A stretch of 64,000 nt of DNA from Gluconacetobacter johannae (GTDB lineage: Bacteria; Pseudomonadota; Alphaproteobacteria; Acetobacterales; Acetobacteraceae), in assembly GCF_025994435.1 (NCBI RefSeq), contig NZ_BAQK01000071.1:67410-131409 (forward strand), written 5' to 3'. Positions 52,316 through 61,446 of this stretch are shown here, piece after piece (position 1 is the first letter of the stretch; every line of letters begins with the position of its first letter). The position numbers and the translations under genes were made by a program. The notes beneath the pieces are model-generated. The model searched no databases. It saw nothing but the letters and a program-made list of their open reading frames with translations, and was not told where the DNA came from.

Positions 52316-53155
52316 TCAGTCGCCCGAGACGGTGATGTCGGGCGCCGTCGGGTTCTTCATCCCCACGATATTATAGCCGGAATCGACGTGATGGATCTCG
52401 CCGGTGACGCCCCCCGACAGGTCGGACAGCATGTACAGGCCGGCGCCGCCGACCTCCTCCAGCGACACGTTGCGCTCCAGCGGAGCATTGTACTGGTTCC
52501 ATTTCAGGATATAGCGGAAATCGCCGATCCCGTTGGCCGCCAGCGTCATGATCGGGCCGGCGGAAATGCCGTTCACGCGAATCCCGTCGCGCCCCAGGTC
52601 GGCCGCCATGTAGCGTACCGAGGCCTCCAGCGCCGCTTTCGCCACGCCCATCACATTATAATGCGGCATGACGCGCTCGGCCCCCAGATAGGACAGGGTC
52701 AGCAGCGACCCGCCCGACGTCATCAGGCGCGCCGCCCGGCGCGCGACGGCGGTGAAGGAATAGCACGAGATATCCAGCGCCGTCAGGAACGCATCGCGCG
52801 GGGTATCGACATAGCGGCCGCGCAGATACTGCTTGTCGGCCCAGCCGATGGCATGGACCAGGAAATCCAGCTTTCCCCACTGCGCCTCGATCTCGGCGAA
52901 GGTCGCGTCCATCGCGGCGTCGTCGCCCACGTCGCAGGGCAGCACCAGCGTCGAGCCCACGCGCTCGGCCAGCGGACGGACACGCTTGCCCAGGGCCTCG
53001 CCCTGATAGGTGAAGGCCAGTTCGCCGCCCTGCGCCGCCACCGCGCTGGCAATGCCCCAGGCGATCGACCGATCGTTGGCGACGCCCATGACAAGGCCCC
53101 GCTTGCCCTTCATCAGCGTGCCGGTGGCCGGGACTTTGGACGTGCCGTCTGACAT
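52316..53155 (-). CDS. fabI: Enoyl-[acyl-carrier-protein] reductase (NADH)
   Basis: 279 residues. Last reduction of each fatty-acid elongation cycle. Short-chain dehydrogenase fold: GKRGLVMGVANDRSIAWGIA near 17-36; the active site is Tyr156, Tyr166 and Lys173 in SYLGAERVMPHYNVMGVAK. The triclosan-type FabI pattern is intact. ATG 53155 has AAGGA upstream. Likely in one transcript with aroC. Confidence 0.96.
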   Translation of the reverse strand: MSDGTSKVPATGTLMKGKRGLVMGVANDRSIAWGIASAVAAQGGELAFTYQGEALGKRVRPLAERVGSTLVLPCDVGDDAAMDATFAEIEAQWGKLDFLVHAIGWADKQYLRGRYVDTPRDAFLTALDISCYSFTAVARRAARLMTSGGSLLTLSYLGAERVMPHYNVMGVAKAALEASVRYMAADLGRDGIRVNGISAGPIMTLAANGIGDFRYILKWNQYNAPLERNVSLEEVGGAGLYMLSDLSGGVTGEIHHVDSGYNIVGMKNPTAPDITVSGD

Positions 53156-53326
53156 GATAGGATCCTTGGTCTTGAAGTGGCATGATCGGATTGGGGTCGT
53201 GGTTGCACAAGCCGGCGCGTGGGACAAGATCCGGGGTACGGGGACGTCCCTGCTTTAACCGCCCGCGTGGCGCGCCGGCCATGACGCCGCGCGACGCCAG
53301 CCGCAGAAACTGGACGGAATGACGGA

Positions 53327-53926
53327 ATGACTGCCGCGCTGATCGACCTGGGGGCAGACCCCTTCACCCTGTTCGCCGCCTGGATGCGCGAGGCCGAGGC
53401 GCACGAACCCATTGACCCCAACGCCATGGCGCTGGCCACCGCCACGCCCGACGGACGCCCCTCGGTGCGGATGATCCTGCTGAAGGGCGCCGACACGCGG
53501 GGCTTCGTCTTCTATACCAACCTGGAAAGCCGCAAGGCCGGCGAATTGCTGGAAAACCCGCAGGCCGCCCTGCTGTTCCACTGGAAAAGCCTGCGCCGCC
53601 AGATCCGGATCGAAGGCCCGGTCGAACCCGTGACCGACGCCGAGGCCGACGCCTATTTCGCCAGCCGCTCGCGCATCTCGCGCCTGGGGGCCATCGCCTC
53701 CGACCAGTCGCGGCCTCTGCCCGACCGCGCGATCTTCGAGCACCGCCTGGCGGAACTGGAGGATCGCTATCCCGATGAAACGATTCCCCGGCCGGCGAAC
53801 TGGTCGGGGTTCCGGCTGGTCCCCGATGCCATCGAATTCTGGCAGGATCGCCCGCACCGCCTGCACGACCGCGCCGTCTGGCGCCGGGCCGGCACGACAT
53901 GGGAGACAACGCGACTCTATCCCTAA
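53327..53926 (+). CDS. pdxH: Pyridoxamine 5'-phosphate oxidase
   Basis: 199 residues. FMN enzyme making pyridoxal 5'-phosphate. RPSVRMILLKGADTRGFVFYTNLESRKAGEL (about 44-74) is the FMN-binding region; WKSLRRQIRIEG near 86 and the C-terminal WSGFRLVPDAIEFWQDRPHRLHDR are diagnostic. It diverges from fabI. Confidence 0.95.
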   Translation: MTAALIDLGADPFTLFAAWMREAEAHEPIDPNAMALATATPDGRPSVRMILLKGADTRGFVFYTNLESRKAGELLENPQAALLFHWKSLRRQIRIEGPVEPVTDAEADAYFASRSRISRLGAIASDQSRPLPDRAIFEHRLAELEDRYPDETIPRPANWSGFRLVPDAIEFWQDRPHRLHDRAVWRRAGTTWETTRLYP

Positions 53927-53971
53927 GTCCCGCGGGCGCCGCCCCGCCCCGACGTTCCTACGAAGCTGGAG

Positions 53972-54865
53972 ATGAAACAATTGAAGAACATACAAAAAGT
54001 CCTGCTGCCGCTGAACGGAACGTCCAATGCCGAGGCCGCCCTGGCCACCGGCCTGCTGTTCGCCCGGCAGTTCGGCGGACATATCGCCGCCCTGCATGTC
54101 CGGGCCGACAGCCGCGACGTCGCCCCCCTGGCGGGCGAGGGCCTGTCGGGCGCGATGGTCGAGGAAATGATGTCCGCCGCCGAGCGCGAGGGCGCCCGCC
54201 GCGCGCTTGCGGTGCGCGAGATATTCGACCATTTCACCGCCGCTAACGGCGTGACCGTCACCGGCCCCATTCCGCCCTTCCACGGCAATCCGGTCGGCAC
54301 CGCCACCGCCAGCTTCGTCACCATGACGGGGCGCGAGCACGAGGTCGTCACCTACCGCGCCCGCCTGTCCGACGTCACCGTCGTCCCGCATCCCGATTCC
54401 GGCGAGGAGGTCTCGTCGTCCGAAACGCTGCACGCCATCCTGTTCGATAGCGGCCGCCCGGTGGTCATCGCCCCGCGCCGCGCCCCCACCAGCGCCGGCC
54501 GGCGGATCTGCGTCGCCTGGAACGGCACATCCGAGGCGACGGCGGCGCTGCATCATATCCTGCCCTGGGTGGCCGAGGCCGATGCGGTGCGAATCCTCTA
54601 TTCCGGCGACTACCAGCGCCGGGGCCCCGAGGCCCGCCACGCGGCGGAGTACCTGGCCATCCATGGGGTGGACGCCGACGTGGTGGAATTCAGCAACCCC
54701 GACGAAACGGTGGGCGCCAGCCTGCTGGCCGCCTGCCGCGCGTTCAGCGCCGACATGCTGGCGATGGGGGCCTATTCCCATTCCCGCCTGCGCCAGCTGA
54801 TCCTGGGCGGGGTGACGCGCCACGTCCTGGAAAATGCCGAACTGCCGGTGTTGATGAGTCGATAA
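53972..54865 (+). CDS. Tandem universal stress protein (two Usp domains)
   Basis: 297 residues. Domain 1 (about 5-150) begins IQKVLLPLNGTSNAEAAL; domain 2 (about 160-297) begins RRICVAWNGTSEATAALHH and ends with the ATP-loop-like GAYSHSRLRQLILGGVTRHVLENAELPVL. The first domain lacks a clear G-2X-G-9X-G loop, so it is probably the non-ATP-binding half. General stress role. It lies 46 bases after pdxH. Confidence 0.88.
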   Translation: MKQLKNIQKVLLPLNGTSNAEAALATGLLFARQFGGHIAALHVRADSRDVAPLAGEGLSGAMVEEMMSAAEREGARRALAVREIFDHFTAANGVTVTGPIPPFHGNPVGTATASFVTMTGREHEVVTYRARLSDVTVVPHPDSGEEVSSSETLHAILFDSGRPVVIAPRRAPTSAGRRICVAWNGTSEATAALHHILPWVAEADAVRILYSGDYQRRGPEARHAAEYLAIHGVDADVVEFSNPDETVGASLLAACRAFSADMLAMGAYSHSRLRQLILGGVTRHVLENAELPVLMSR

Positions 54866-54991
54866 TACGCCAGGCCGGCCGATTCGACGGACTCCGATCC
54901 TTCCGGCATGGATGGTATGATTATTACCACGATCTCATGATGTATATTCCGCTTGAATCTCCTCCGGAGAAGGACTACATCGGCCTCAAAG

Positions 54992-55010
54992 CACGATAAC
55001 TTTTCGTGCA
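54992..55010 (+). promoter_or_regulatory. Inverted repeat just before cysH
   Basis: GCACGA-N7-TCGTGC (54992-54997/55005-55010), followed closely by GAGGAA and the cysH GTG. Could be an operator or a leader hairpin next to the ribosome-binding site. Confidence 0.4.
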
Positions 55011-55032
55011 ATGAGGAATGTGAACCCTGACC

Positions 55033-55716
55033 GTGCGTATAGACCCGTCGATCCTGACCGCGATCCACGATGCCGGCGACACGGCGCAGTCCGTCCTGCG
55101 GGCCGTGCTGACCGGCGGGCTGCGCGGGCGCGTCGCCACCGTGTCGTCCTTCGGGTCGGAATCGGCGGTGCTGCTGGCGATGGTGGCGGATGTCGACCCG
55201 GCGACGCCGGTTCTGTTCCTCGACACCGAACAGCATTTCCCCGAAACGCTGGCCTATCGCGACCAGCTGGTCGCGCATCTGGGCCTGTCGGACGTACGCA
55301 GCATCCGGCCGGCGGCCCGGCAGATCCGCGACCGCGATCCGGACGGCCAGCTCTGGGCCTTCGACCCCGACGCCTGCTGCGCCCTGCGGAAGGTCGAACC
55401 GCTGGACGAGGCCGTCATCCCGTTCGACGCGTGGCTGACCGGCCGCAAGCGGTCGCAGGCCGCGACCCGCGCCGCCCTGCCCGTCATCGAGCAGGTGGCT
55501 GACGGCCGGATCAAGATCAACCCGCTGGCCAGCTGGACCCCGGCCGAACTGGACGCGGAAATGACGCGCCGTGGCCTGCCGCGCCATCCGTTGAGCCTGC
55601 GGGGCTATCCGTCGATCGGCTGCGCGCCGTGCACGCGCCCGGTGGCCGAGAGCGAGGACCCCCGCGCCGGACGCTGGGCGGGCCTGTCCAAGACCGAATG
55701 CGGCATCCACGCCTGA
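55033..55716 (+). CDS. cysH: Iron-sulfur adenylyl-sulfate (APS/PAPS) reductase
   Basis: 227 residues from GTG 55033; an in-frame stop at 55021 rules out a longer form. Reduces activated sulfate to sulfite with thioredoxin. The four cluster cysteines are Cys115-Cys116 (DACCALRK) and Cys197/Cys200 (GCAPCTRP), which indicate a [4Fe-4S] enzyme that prefers APS. The catalytic Cys223 is in KTECGIHA. cysD follows after 45 bases. Confidence 0.93.
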   Translation: MRIDPSILTAIHDAGDTAQSVLRAVLTGGLRGRVATVSSFGSESAVLLAMVADVDPATPVLFLDTEQHFPETLAYRDQLVAHLGLSDVRSIRPAARQIRDRDPDGQLWAFDPDACCALRKVEPLDEAVIPFDAWLTGRKRSQAATRAALPVIEQVADGRIKINPLASWTPAELDAEMTRRGLPRHPLSLRGYPSIGCAPCTRPVAESEDPRAGRWAGLSKTECGIHA

Positions 55717-55761
55717 CCTGTCCGCCCCCGTCATTCATCATTCTCGAAAGAAGCCCCCGTC

Positions 55762-56556
55762 ATGGACGATCTCGACCAGCTTGAAGCCCAGAGCATCTAC
55801 ATCCTGCGCGAGGCGTACCGGAACCTGAAGCCGCTGGCGATGCTGTGGTCGCTGGGCAAGGATTCCAACGTCATGCTCTGGCTGGCGCGCAAGGCCTTCC
55901 TGGGCCGCGTGCCGTTCCCGGTGATGCATGTCGATACCGGCAAGAAATTCCCCGAGATGTACCGTTTCCGCGACGAATATGTGCGTAAATGGGGCCTGGA
56001 CCTGCTGCTGGGCGACTGCCCCCCGGTCGAGGAGATCGACCCGACGCTGCCGCCGGCCGCCCGGTCCGCCGCGCGCAAGACCGCCGGGCTGGCCACGATG
56101 ATCGAGAAATACAGCCTGGAAGGCGTGATCGCCGGCATCCGCCGCGACGAGCAGGCGACCCGCGCCAAGGAGCGCGTGTTCAGCCCGCGCGGCTCCAGCC
56201 ACAAATGGGACGTACGCAACCAGCCCCCGGAATTCTGGGACCAGTACGCCACCCCGCATGAGGAGGGCGTGCATATCCGCGTCCATCCCCTGCTGTCGTG
56301 GCGCGAGATCGACATCTGGCGCTATATCGAGCGCGAGGGCATTCCGCTGGTCGATCTGTATTTCTCGAAGAACGGCCTGCGCTACCGCTCGCTGGGCGAC
56401 CAGGACATCACCAGCCCGATCGAAAGCAACGCCTCGACCGTCGCCGAGGTGATCGCGGAATTGCAGACCACCCGCACGTCCGAGCGCGCCGGCCGCGCGA
56501 TGGACCATGAATCCGAGGATGCGTTCGAGCGTCTTCGCGTCGCTGGCTATCTCTGA
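55762..56556 (+). CDS. cysD: Sulfate adenylyltransferase subunit 2
   Basis: 264 residues. Catalytic subunit of ATP sulfurylase, making APS from sulfate and ATP. The PP-loop-like LWSLGKDSNVMLWLARKAF lies near 29-47. HVDTGKKFPEMYRFRD near 55, GIRRDEQATRAKERVFSPRG near 131-150 and HPLLSWREIDIWRYI near 176-190 are family signatures. It is 25 bases from cysN/C. Confidence 0.96.
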   Translation: MDDLDQLEAQSIYILREAYRNLKPLAMLWSLGKDSNVMLWLARKAFLGRVPFPVMHVDTGKKFPEMYRFRDEYVRKWGLDLLLGDCPPVEEIDPTLPPAARSAARKTAGLATMIEKYSLEGVIAGIRRDEQATRAKERVFSPRGSSHKWDVRNQPPEFWDQYATPHEEGVHIRVHPLLSWREIDIWRYIEREGIPLVDLYFSKNGLRYRSLGDQDITSPIESNASTVAEVIAELQTTRTSERAGRAMDHESEDAFERLRVAGYL

Positions 56557-56581
56557 CCCACGGACGGACCGGAACATCACC

Positions 56582-58465
56582 ATGAGCAACGTCCCCGCCG
56601 CCGCCCGTCAGGAAGCGGCCACCCCCATCGTCATCGTCGGCCATGTCGACCACGGCAAGTCGACCCTGATCGGCCGCCTGCTGCACGATACCGACAACCT
56701 GCCCGAGGGCCGGGTCGCCCAGATCGTCGAATCCAGCAAGAAGCGCGGCCTGAAGGTCGAATGGAGCTTCCTGCTCGACAGCCTGCAGATCGAGCGTGAC
56801 CAGGGCGTCACCGTCGATTCCACGCGCATCCCCTTCCACCTGGGCGACCGCCAGTTCGTGATCGTCGATGCGCCGGGCCACCGGCAGTTCCTGCGTAACA
56901 TGATTACCGGCGCGGCCGACGCCGAGGCCGCGGTGCTGGTGGTCGATGCGGCCGAGGGCGCGCAGGAACAGACGCGCCGCCACGCGATGCTGCTGCGCCT
57001 GATCGGCATCCGCCACGTCATCGTCCTGATGAACAAGGTGGACCTGCTGGAGTACGACCAGGCCCGCGTCGCCGAGACCGAGCGCGCGGTCGCCGCCCTG
57101 CTGAAGCAGCTGGAGATCGAGGTCAGCCTGTTCGTCCCGGCCTCGGCGCGCGAAGGCGACAATATCGCCAGCCGTTCGCCGCACATGGGCTGGTACCAGG
57201 GCCCGACCCTGACCGAGGCGCTGGCCCTGGTGCCCGCGCCGTCGGGCCGCGCCGACCTGCCGCTGCGCCTGCCGGTGCAGGACGTCTACCGTTTCGACAG
57301 CAAGCGCGTCGTCGTCGGCCGGATCGAACGCGGGCGCGTGAAGGTGGGCGACAGCCTGGTGATCGGCACGCACGGCACGGTGGCGCGGGTCGCGTCGATC
57401 GAAAGCTGGCACACCGCCCCGCAGATTTCCGCCGTCGCCGGACAGTCGGTGGCGATCACGCTGGAACCCGACGTCATCCCCGATCGCGGCGACCTGCTGC
57501 ACCAGCCCGGCGAGGCGCCGGTGCGCGCCGCGCGCATCCGCTCGCGCCTGTTCTGGCTGCGGCAGGAGCCGCTGCGCGTCGGCGAGAGCTTCCGCCTGCG
57601 CCTGGGCACCGCCGAGCATCAGGTGACGGTGGCGTCGATCGATTCCGTCGTCCGGCTGGACGACCTGACCGAACATGCCGCCGACCACGTTCCGCCCGAA
57701 GGTTTCGCCGAAATCACGCTGGCGGCGTCGGAAAGCATCCTGTTCGACCCGTTCGCCCCCGGCACCACCGACGGGCGCGGCGTGCTGGTCGACCGTCACC
57801 AGCGCATCGTCGGCGGCGCGCCGCTGATCGGCCCGGCGGCCATCGCCAGCGGCACCAAGGCCATCCACCCGACCGGCAGCACCGTGTCGCTGTGGGACCG
57901 GGCGCAGGCGCGCGGCCATCGCGGCGGCGTCTTCTGGATGACCGGCCTGCCCGGCGCGGGCAAGAGCACGATCGCCCGCGCGGCCGAATCGCGCCTGTTC
58001 GCCCAGGGCATCGACGTGTCGGTCCTGGATGGCGACACGCTGCGCGCGGGTCTGTGCGCCGACCTCGGCTTCTCCGAGGAAGATCGCACCGAAAACGTGC
58101 GCCGCGCCGCCACCGTGGCGCGCATCCTGGCCGAAACCGGGCAGGTGGTGCTGGTCGCGCTGATCTCGCCCCGCGCCGCCGACCGCGACCTGGCCCGCCG
58201 GATCGTGGGCGACGATTTCCAGGAAATCTTCGTGGACGCCGACCAGGCGGTCTGCGAGGCGCGCGACCCCAAGGGCCTGTATGCCGCCGCCCGCGCCGGG
58301 CGGATCAGCGGCTTCACCGGCATCGACGCCCCCTACGAGGCGCCCGCCAATCCGGACCTGCGCCTGGCGACCGGCCAGGACAGCGTCCAGGACGTGGCCG
58401 GCCGCCTGGCGTCGCACATCACCGGTGCGGTCGTCCTGGGCGACCAGTCCCGCCAGCGGTCCTGA
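56582..58465 (+). CDS. cysNC: Bifunctional sulfate adenylyltransferase subunit 1 / adenylylsulfate kinase (CysN-CysC fusion)
   Basis: 627 residues. The N-terminal CysN GTPase part (about 1-420) drives APS synthesis: GHVDHGKS at 20-27, DAPGHRQF near 98, and NKVD near 155. The C-terminal APS kinase (about 430-620) phosphorylates APS to PAPS: GLPGAGKS at 455-462, DGDTLRAGLCADLGFSEEDR near 483 and DPKGLYAAARAGRI near 563. The fusion is common in Alphaproteobacteria. ATG 56582 follows a clean gap after cysD. Confidence 0.96.
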   Translation: MSNVPAAARQEAATPIVIVGHVDHGKSTLIGRLLHDTDNLPEGRVAQIVESSKKRGLKVEWSFLLDSLQIERDQGVTVDSTRIPFHLGDRQFVIVDAPGHRQFLRNMITGAADAEAAVLVVDAAEGAQEQTRRHAMLLRLIGIRHVIVLMNKVDLLEYDQARVAETERAVAALLKQLEIEVSLFVPASAREGDNIASRSPHMGWYQGPTLTEALALVPAPSGRADLPLRLPVQDVYRFDSKRVVVGRIERGRVKVGDSLVIGTHGTVARVASIESWHTAPQISAVAGQSVAITLEPDVIPDRGDLLHQPGEAPVRAARIRSRLFWLRQEPLRVGESFRLRLGTAEHQVTVASIDSVVRLDDLTEHAADHVPPEGFAEITLAASESILFDPFAPGTTDGRGVLVDRHQRIVGGAPLIGPAAIASGTKAIHPTGSTVSLWDRAQARGHRGGVFWMTGLPGAGKSTIARAAESRLFAQGIDVSVLDGDTLRAGLCADLGFSEEDRTENVRRAATVARILAETGQVVLVALISPRAADRDLARRIVGDDFQEIFVDADQAVCEARDPKGLYAAARAGRISGFTGIDAPYEAPANPDLRLATGQDSVQDVAGRLASHITGAVVLGDQSRQRS

Positions 58466-58511
58466 GCATCCGCTTGGGCCGCCGCCACGCCGCCGATCGC
58501 ACGGTAACACG

Positions 58512-59408
58512 GTGAGCAGCGGCCCCGTGCCTTCCGCCGCCCGCCTGCCCGGGCTGTGGCCCCGTCCGCGCGCCCGCGCCCGGCGTGACGCGCTGCCGGG
58601 GCTGCGCCTGGCGCTGGGGGCGACCCTCCTGTGGGTCGGGCTGCTGGTGGCGCTGCCGCTGCTGGCCCTGGCGATCCGCCCGTGGCAGGACGGCGCGGCG
58701 CCGATGCTGGCCGCCCTGCACGACCGGCGGATGCTGGCGGCGCTGGAACTCAGCTTCGGCAGCGCCGCGCTGGCGGCGCTGGTCAACCTGCCGCTGGGGC
58801 TTCTGCTGGCCTGGTCGCTGACCCGGACCCGGCTGCCCGGCCGCCGGGCGGTCGACGCCCTGATCGACCTGCCGTTCGCCCTGCCCACCGCCGTGACCGG
58901 CATCACGCTGGCCACGCTCTATGGCCCGCATGGCTGGCTGGGGGCGCCGCTGGCGAAACTGGGCATCCGCGTCGCCTTCACGCCGCTGGGCATCATGCTG
59001 GCGCTGGCGTTCGTGGGCCTGCCGTTCGTCGTCCGCACGCTGGAACCGGTGCTGCGCGACCTGCCGTCGGAACTGGAGGACGCGGCCACGATGCTGGGCG
59101 CGCATCGCCGCCAGATCGTGACGCGCGTGCTGCTGCCGCCCCTGCTGCCGGCGCTGGCCACCGGCTTCGGCCTGGCCTTCGCCCGCGGCATCGGGGAATA
59201 CGGCTCGGTCATCTTCATCGCCGGCAACCAGCCCTTCCACAGCGAGATCGCGCCGCTGCTGGTGGTCATCCGCCTGCAGGAATTCGATTATGCCGGCGCG
59301 ACCTCGGTCGGGTTCATCATGCTGCTGGCGGCCTTCCTGTCGCTGGCCGTGATCTCGGCCCTGCGGCGGCGGCTGTCGCGCGGCCTGGGCGGGGGCGAGG
59401 CGGCATGA
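58512..59408 (+). CDS. cysT: Sulfate/thiosulfate ABC transporter permease CysT
   Basis: 298 residues, six predicted helices. The binding-protein-dependent transport motif (EDAATMLGAHRRQIVTRVLLPPLLPAL, near 186-212) is intact, and LPFALPTAVTGITLATLYG is typical of CysT/CysU. The start is uncertain: GTG 58512 is used, GTG 58527 is an alternative, and no good ribosome-binding site is visible. It overlaps cysW by 4 bases. Confidence 0.88.
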   Translation: MSSGPVPSAARLPGLWPRPRARARRDALPGLRLALGATLLWVGLLVALPLLALAIRPWQDGAAPMLAALHDRRMLAALELSFGSAALAALVNLPLGLLLAWSLTRTRLPGRRAVDALIDLPFALPTAVTGITLATLYGPHGWLGAPLAKLGIRVAFTPLGIMLALAFVGLPFVVRTLEPVLRDLPSELEDAATMLGAHRRQIVTRVLLPPLLPALATGFGLAFARGIGEYGSVIFIAGNQPFHSEIAPLLVVIRLQEFDYAGATSVGFIMLLAAFLSLAVISALRRRLSRGLGGGEAA

Positions 59409-60223
59409 GCCGAATCCTGCTGGGGCTTGCGACCTACGCCATCGTGGCTGTCGTGCTGCTGCTGCCGCCGACGCTGGTCTTCGTCGAGGCCCTGCGACAG
59501 GGCCTGCCGACGGCGCTGGCCACCTTGTCCGACCCCGACGCGCGGGCGGCGATCCGGCTGACGCTGGAGATGACTGCGCTGTCGGTCGTCGTGAATACCG
59601 CATTCGGCATCCTCGCCGCGTGGGCGCTGGCCAAGTTCAGCTTTCCCGGGCGCGGCGTGCTGCTGGTGCTGATCGAACTGCCGCTGAGCGTCTCGCCGGT
59701 CGTGGCGGGGCTGGTGTGGCTGCTGCTGTTCGGCAGCCAGGGCTGGTGGGGCGAGGCGCTGGCGCGGCACGGCATCACCATCGCCTTCGCGACCCCGGGC
59801 ATCCTGCTGGCCACGATCTTCGTGACTTTTCCCTATGTCGCGCGGACTCTGCTGCCGCTGATGCAGCGCCAGGGGCGCGACGCCGAGGAGGCCGCCCTGC
59901 TGCTGGGGGCCGGTTTCTGGCAGATCCTGTGGCGCGTCACCCTGCCCGGCGCGCGCTGGGCGCTGCTGTCGGGCATTCTGCTGACCACCGCCCGGGCGAT
60001 GGGCGAATTCGGCGCGGTCTCGGTCATTTCGGGTCATATCCCCGGCCTGACGGAGACCATGCCCCTGCATATCGAGACATTGTACAACGGCTACCAGACG
60101 ATCGCGGCCTTCGCCATGGCGGCCCTGCTGGCCCTGATGGCCATGACCACCGTCGCCCTGCGCAGCATTCTGGAACGACTGGCCGACAAGGCCGGAACCA
60201 ACAAGGCGGGGGACTGGGCATGA
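59405..60223 (+). CDS. cysW: Sulfate/thiosulfate ABC transporter permease CysW
   Basis: 272 residues, six helices. LPLSVSPVVAGLVWLLLFG, the EEAALLLGAGFWQILWRVTLPGARWALLSG transport-system loop and MGEFGAVSVISGHIPGLTETMPLHIE are diagnostic for CysW. ATGA overlaps with cysT and cysA. Confidence 0.93.
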   Translation: MSRILLGLATYAIVAVVLLLPPTLVFVEALRQGLPTALATLSDPDARAAIRLTLEMTALSVVVNTAFGILAAWALAKFSFPGRGVLLVLIELPLSVSPVVAGLVWLLLFGSQGWWGEALARHGITIAFATPGILLATIFVTFPYVARTLLPLMQRQGRDAEEAALLLGAGFWQILWRVTLPGARWALLSGILLTTARAMGEFGAVSVISGHIPGLTETMPLHIETLYNGYQTIAAFAMAALLALMAMTTVALRSILERLADKAGTNKAGDWA

Positions 60224-61314
60224 GCCTGCATGTGACGGACATCGTGCGGCATGTCGCAGGCCGCGAGCGCCCGATCCTGGACGGCGTGTCGCTGGATATC
60301 GGCGACGGCGAGTTCGTGGCCCTGGTCGGCCCTTCCGGGGCAGGCAAGAGTTCGCTGCTGCGCGTGGTCGCGGGGCTGGATTTCCACCAGGGCGGCGCGA
60401 TCAGCCTGGACGGCACGCCCATGGAGGGCCGGCCGGCGCGCGAGCGGCATATCGGCTTCGTCTTCCAGAACTACGCCCTGTTCCCGCACATGACGGTCGC
60501 CGGCAACATCGCCTTCGGCCTGCGGATCCTGCCGCGCCGGCAGCGTCCCGCGCGGGCCGAGATCGCACGGCGGGTCGCGGAACTGCTGGAGCTGATGCAC
60601 CTGCCGGGGATGGAGGGCGCCTATCCCGCGCAATTGTCGGGCGGCCAGCGGCAGCGCGTGGCGCTGGCCCGCGCGCTGGCCACCCAGCCGCGCCTGCTGC
60701 TGCTGGACGAACCGTTCGGCGCGCTGGACCCGATGGTCCGCAAGTCGATCCGCACCTGGCTGCGCGGCGTGCATGACCGGCTGGGCCTGACCACCATCCT
60801 GGTCACCCATGACCAGCACGAGGCCATGGACATCGCCGACCGGCTGGCGGTCATGCAGGACGGGCGCATCGTGCAGGCGGCGTCGGCGCCGGCGCTGGAA
60901 CGCGACCCCGCGACCCCCTTCGTCATGCAGTTCCTGGGCGAAAGCCTGGCGTTCGAGGGCGTGGTCCGCCGGGGCCGCATGGTCCCCGACGATGGCGACG
61001 TCCTGCCCTTCCCGACCGAGGCGCCCGACGGACGGGCCACCGCGATGATCCGCCCCTACGACGTCGCGCTGCGGCCCGGCATGGGCCAGGCGCGGGCCGT
61101 CCTGGACCACACGCGCGGCGGCTACGCCCATCTGGACATCGCCATCGGCGAACGCCATGTCACGATCATGCGGCCGGCGGACGAAAGCGAGTACGGGGCG
61201 CAGGCGCGCTACGGGGTCGATATCTCGGCGGCGCGACTGTTCCGCGACGGGCGGTCGCTGCTCCACGGCGTGGCGGCCTGCGACACCGATGCAGGCGCCA
61301 GCCGGGTGGCATGA
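60220..61314 (+). CDS. cysA: Sulfate/thiosulfate ABC transporter ATP-binding protein CysA
   Basis: 364 residues. Walker A GPSGAGKS (37-44), Q-loop QNYALFPHMTV (near 83-93), LSGGQ (139-143), Walker B LLLLDEP, and H-loop VTHDQ. The C-terminal regulatory/TOBE-like region is about 120 residues long. No periplasmic binding protein gene (sbp/cysP) accompanies the operon, so one must be encoded elsewhere. Confidence 0.94.
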   Translation: MSLHVTDIVRHVAGRERPILDGVSLDIGDGEFVALVGPSGAGKSSLLRVVAGLDFHQGGAISLDGTPMEGRPARERHIGFVFQNYALFPHMTVAGNIAFGLRILPRRQRPARAEIARRVAELLELMHLPGMEGAYPAQLSGGQRQRVALARALATQPRLLLLDEPFGALDPMVRKSIRTWLRGVHDRLGLTTILVTHDQHEAMDIADRLAVMQDGRIVQAASAPALERDPATPFVMQFLGESLAFEGVVRRGRMVPDDGDVLPFPTEAPDGRATAMIRPYDVALRPGMGQARAVLDHTRGGYAHLDIAIGERHVTIMRPADESEYGAQARYGVDISAARLFRDGRSLLHGVAACDTDAGASRVA

Positions 61315-61362
61315 ACGCCCGCGCGCCCGCCGGACGGGAATGGACCATTATACATTTTATTA

Positions 61363-61383
61363 TTGTGCATTAACCTTGTGCAT
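61363..61383 (+). promoter_or_regulatory. Direct repeat upstream of the DUF2849-cysI module
   Basis: TTGTGCAT occurs at 61363-61370 and again at 61376-61383, 13 bases apart, within an AT-rich 70-base block in the cysA/DUF2849 gap. It is a good candidate for a regulator-binding site or promoter of the sulfite-reductase genes. Confidence 0.45.
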
Positions 61384-61446
61384 ACCCAATTAATCCCCTA
61401 ATGACCCGGTGAAACAGGATTCCCGGCCGACAGAGGACAAATCAGA

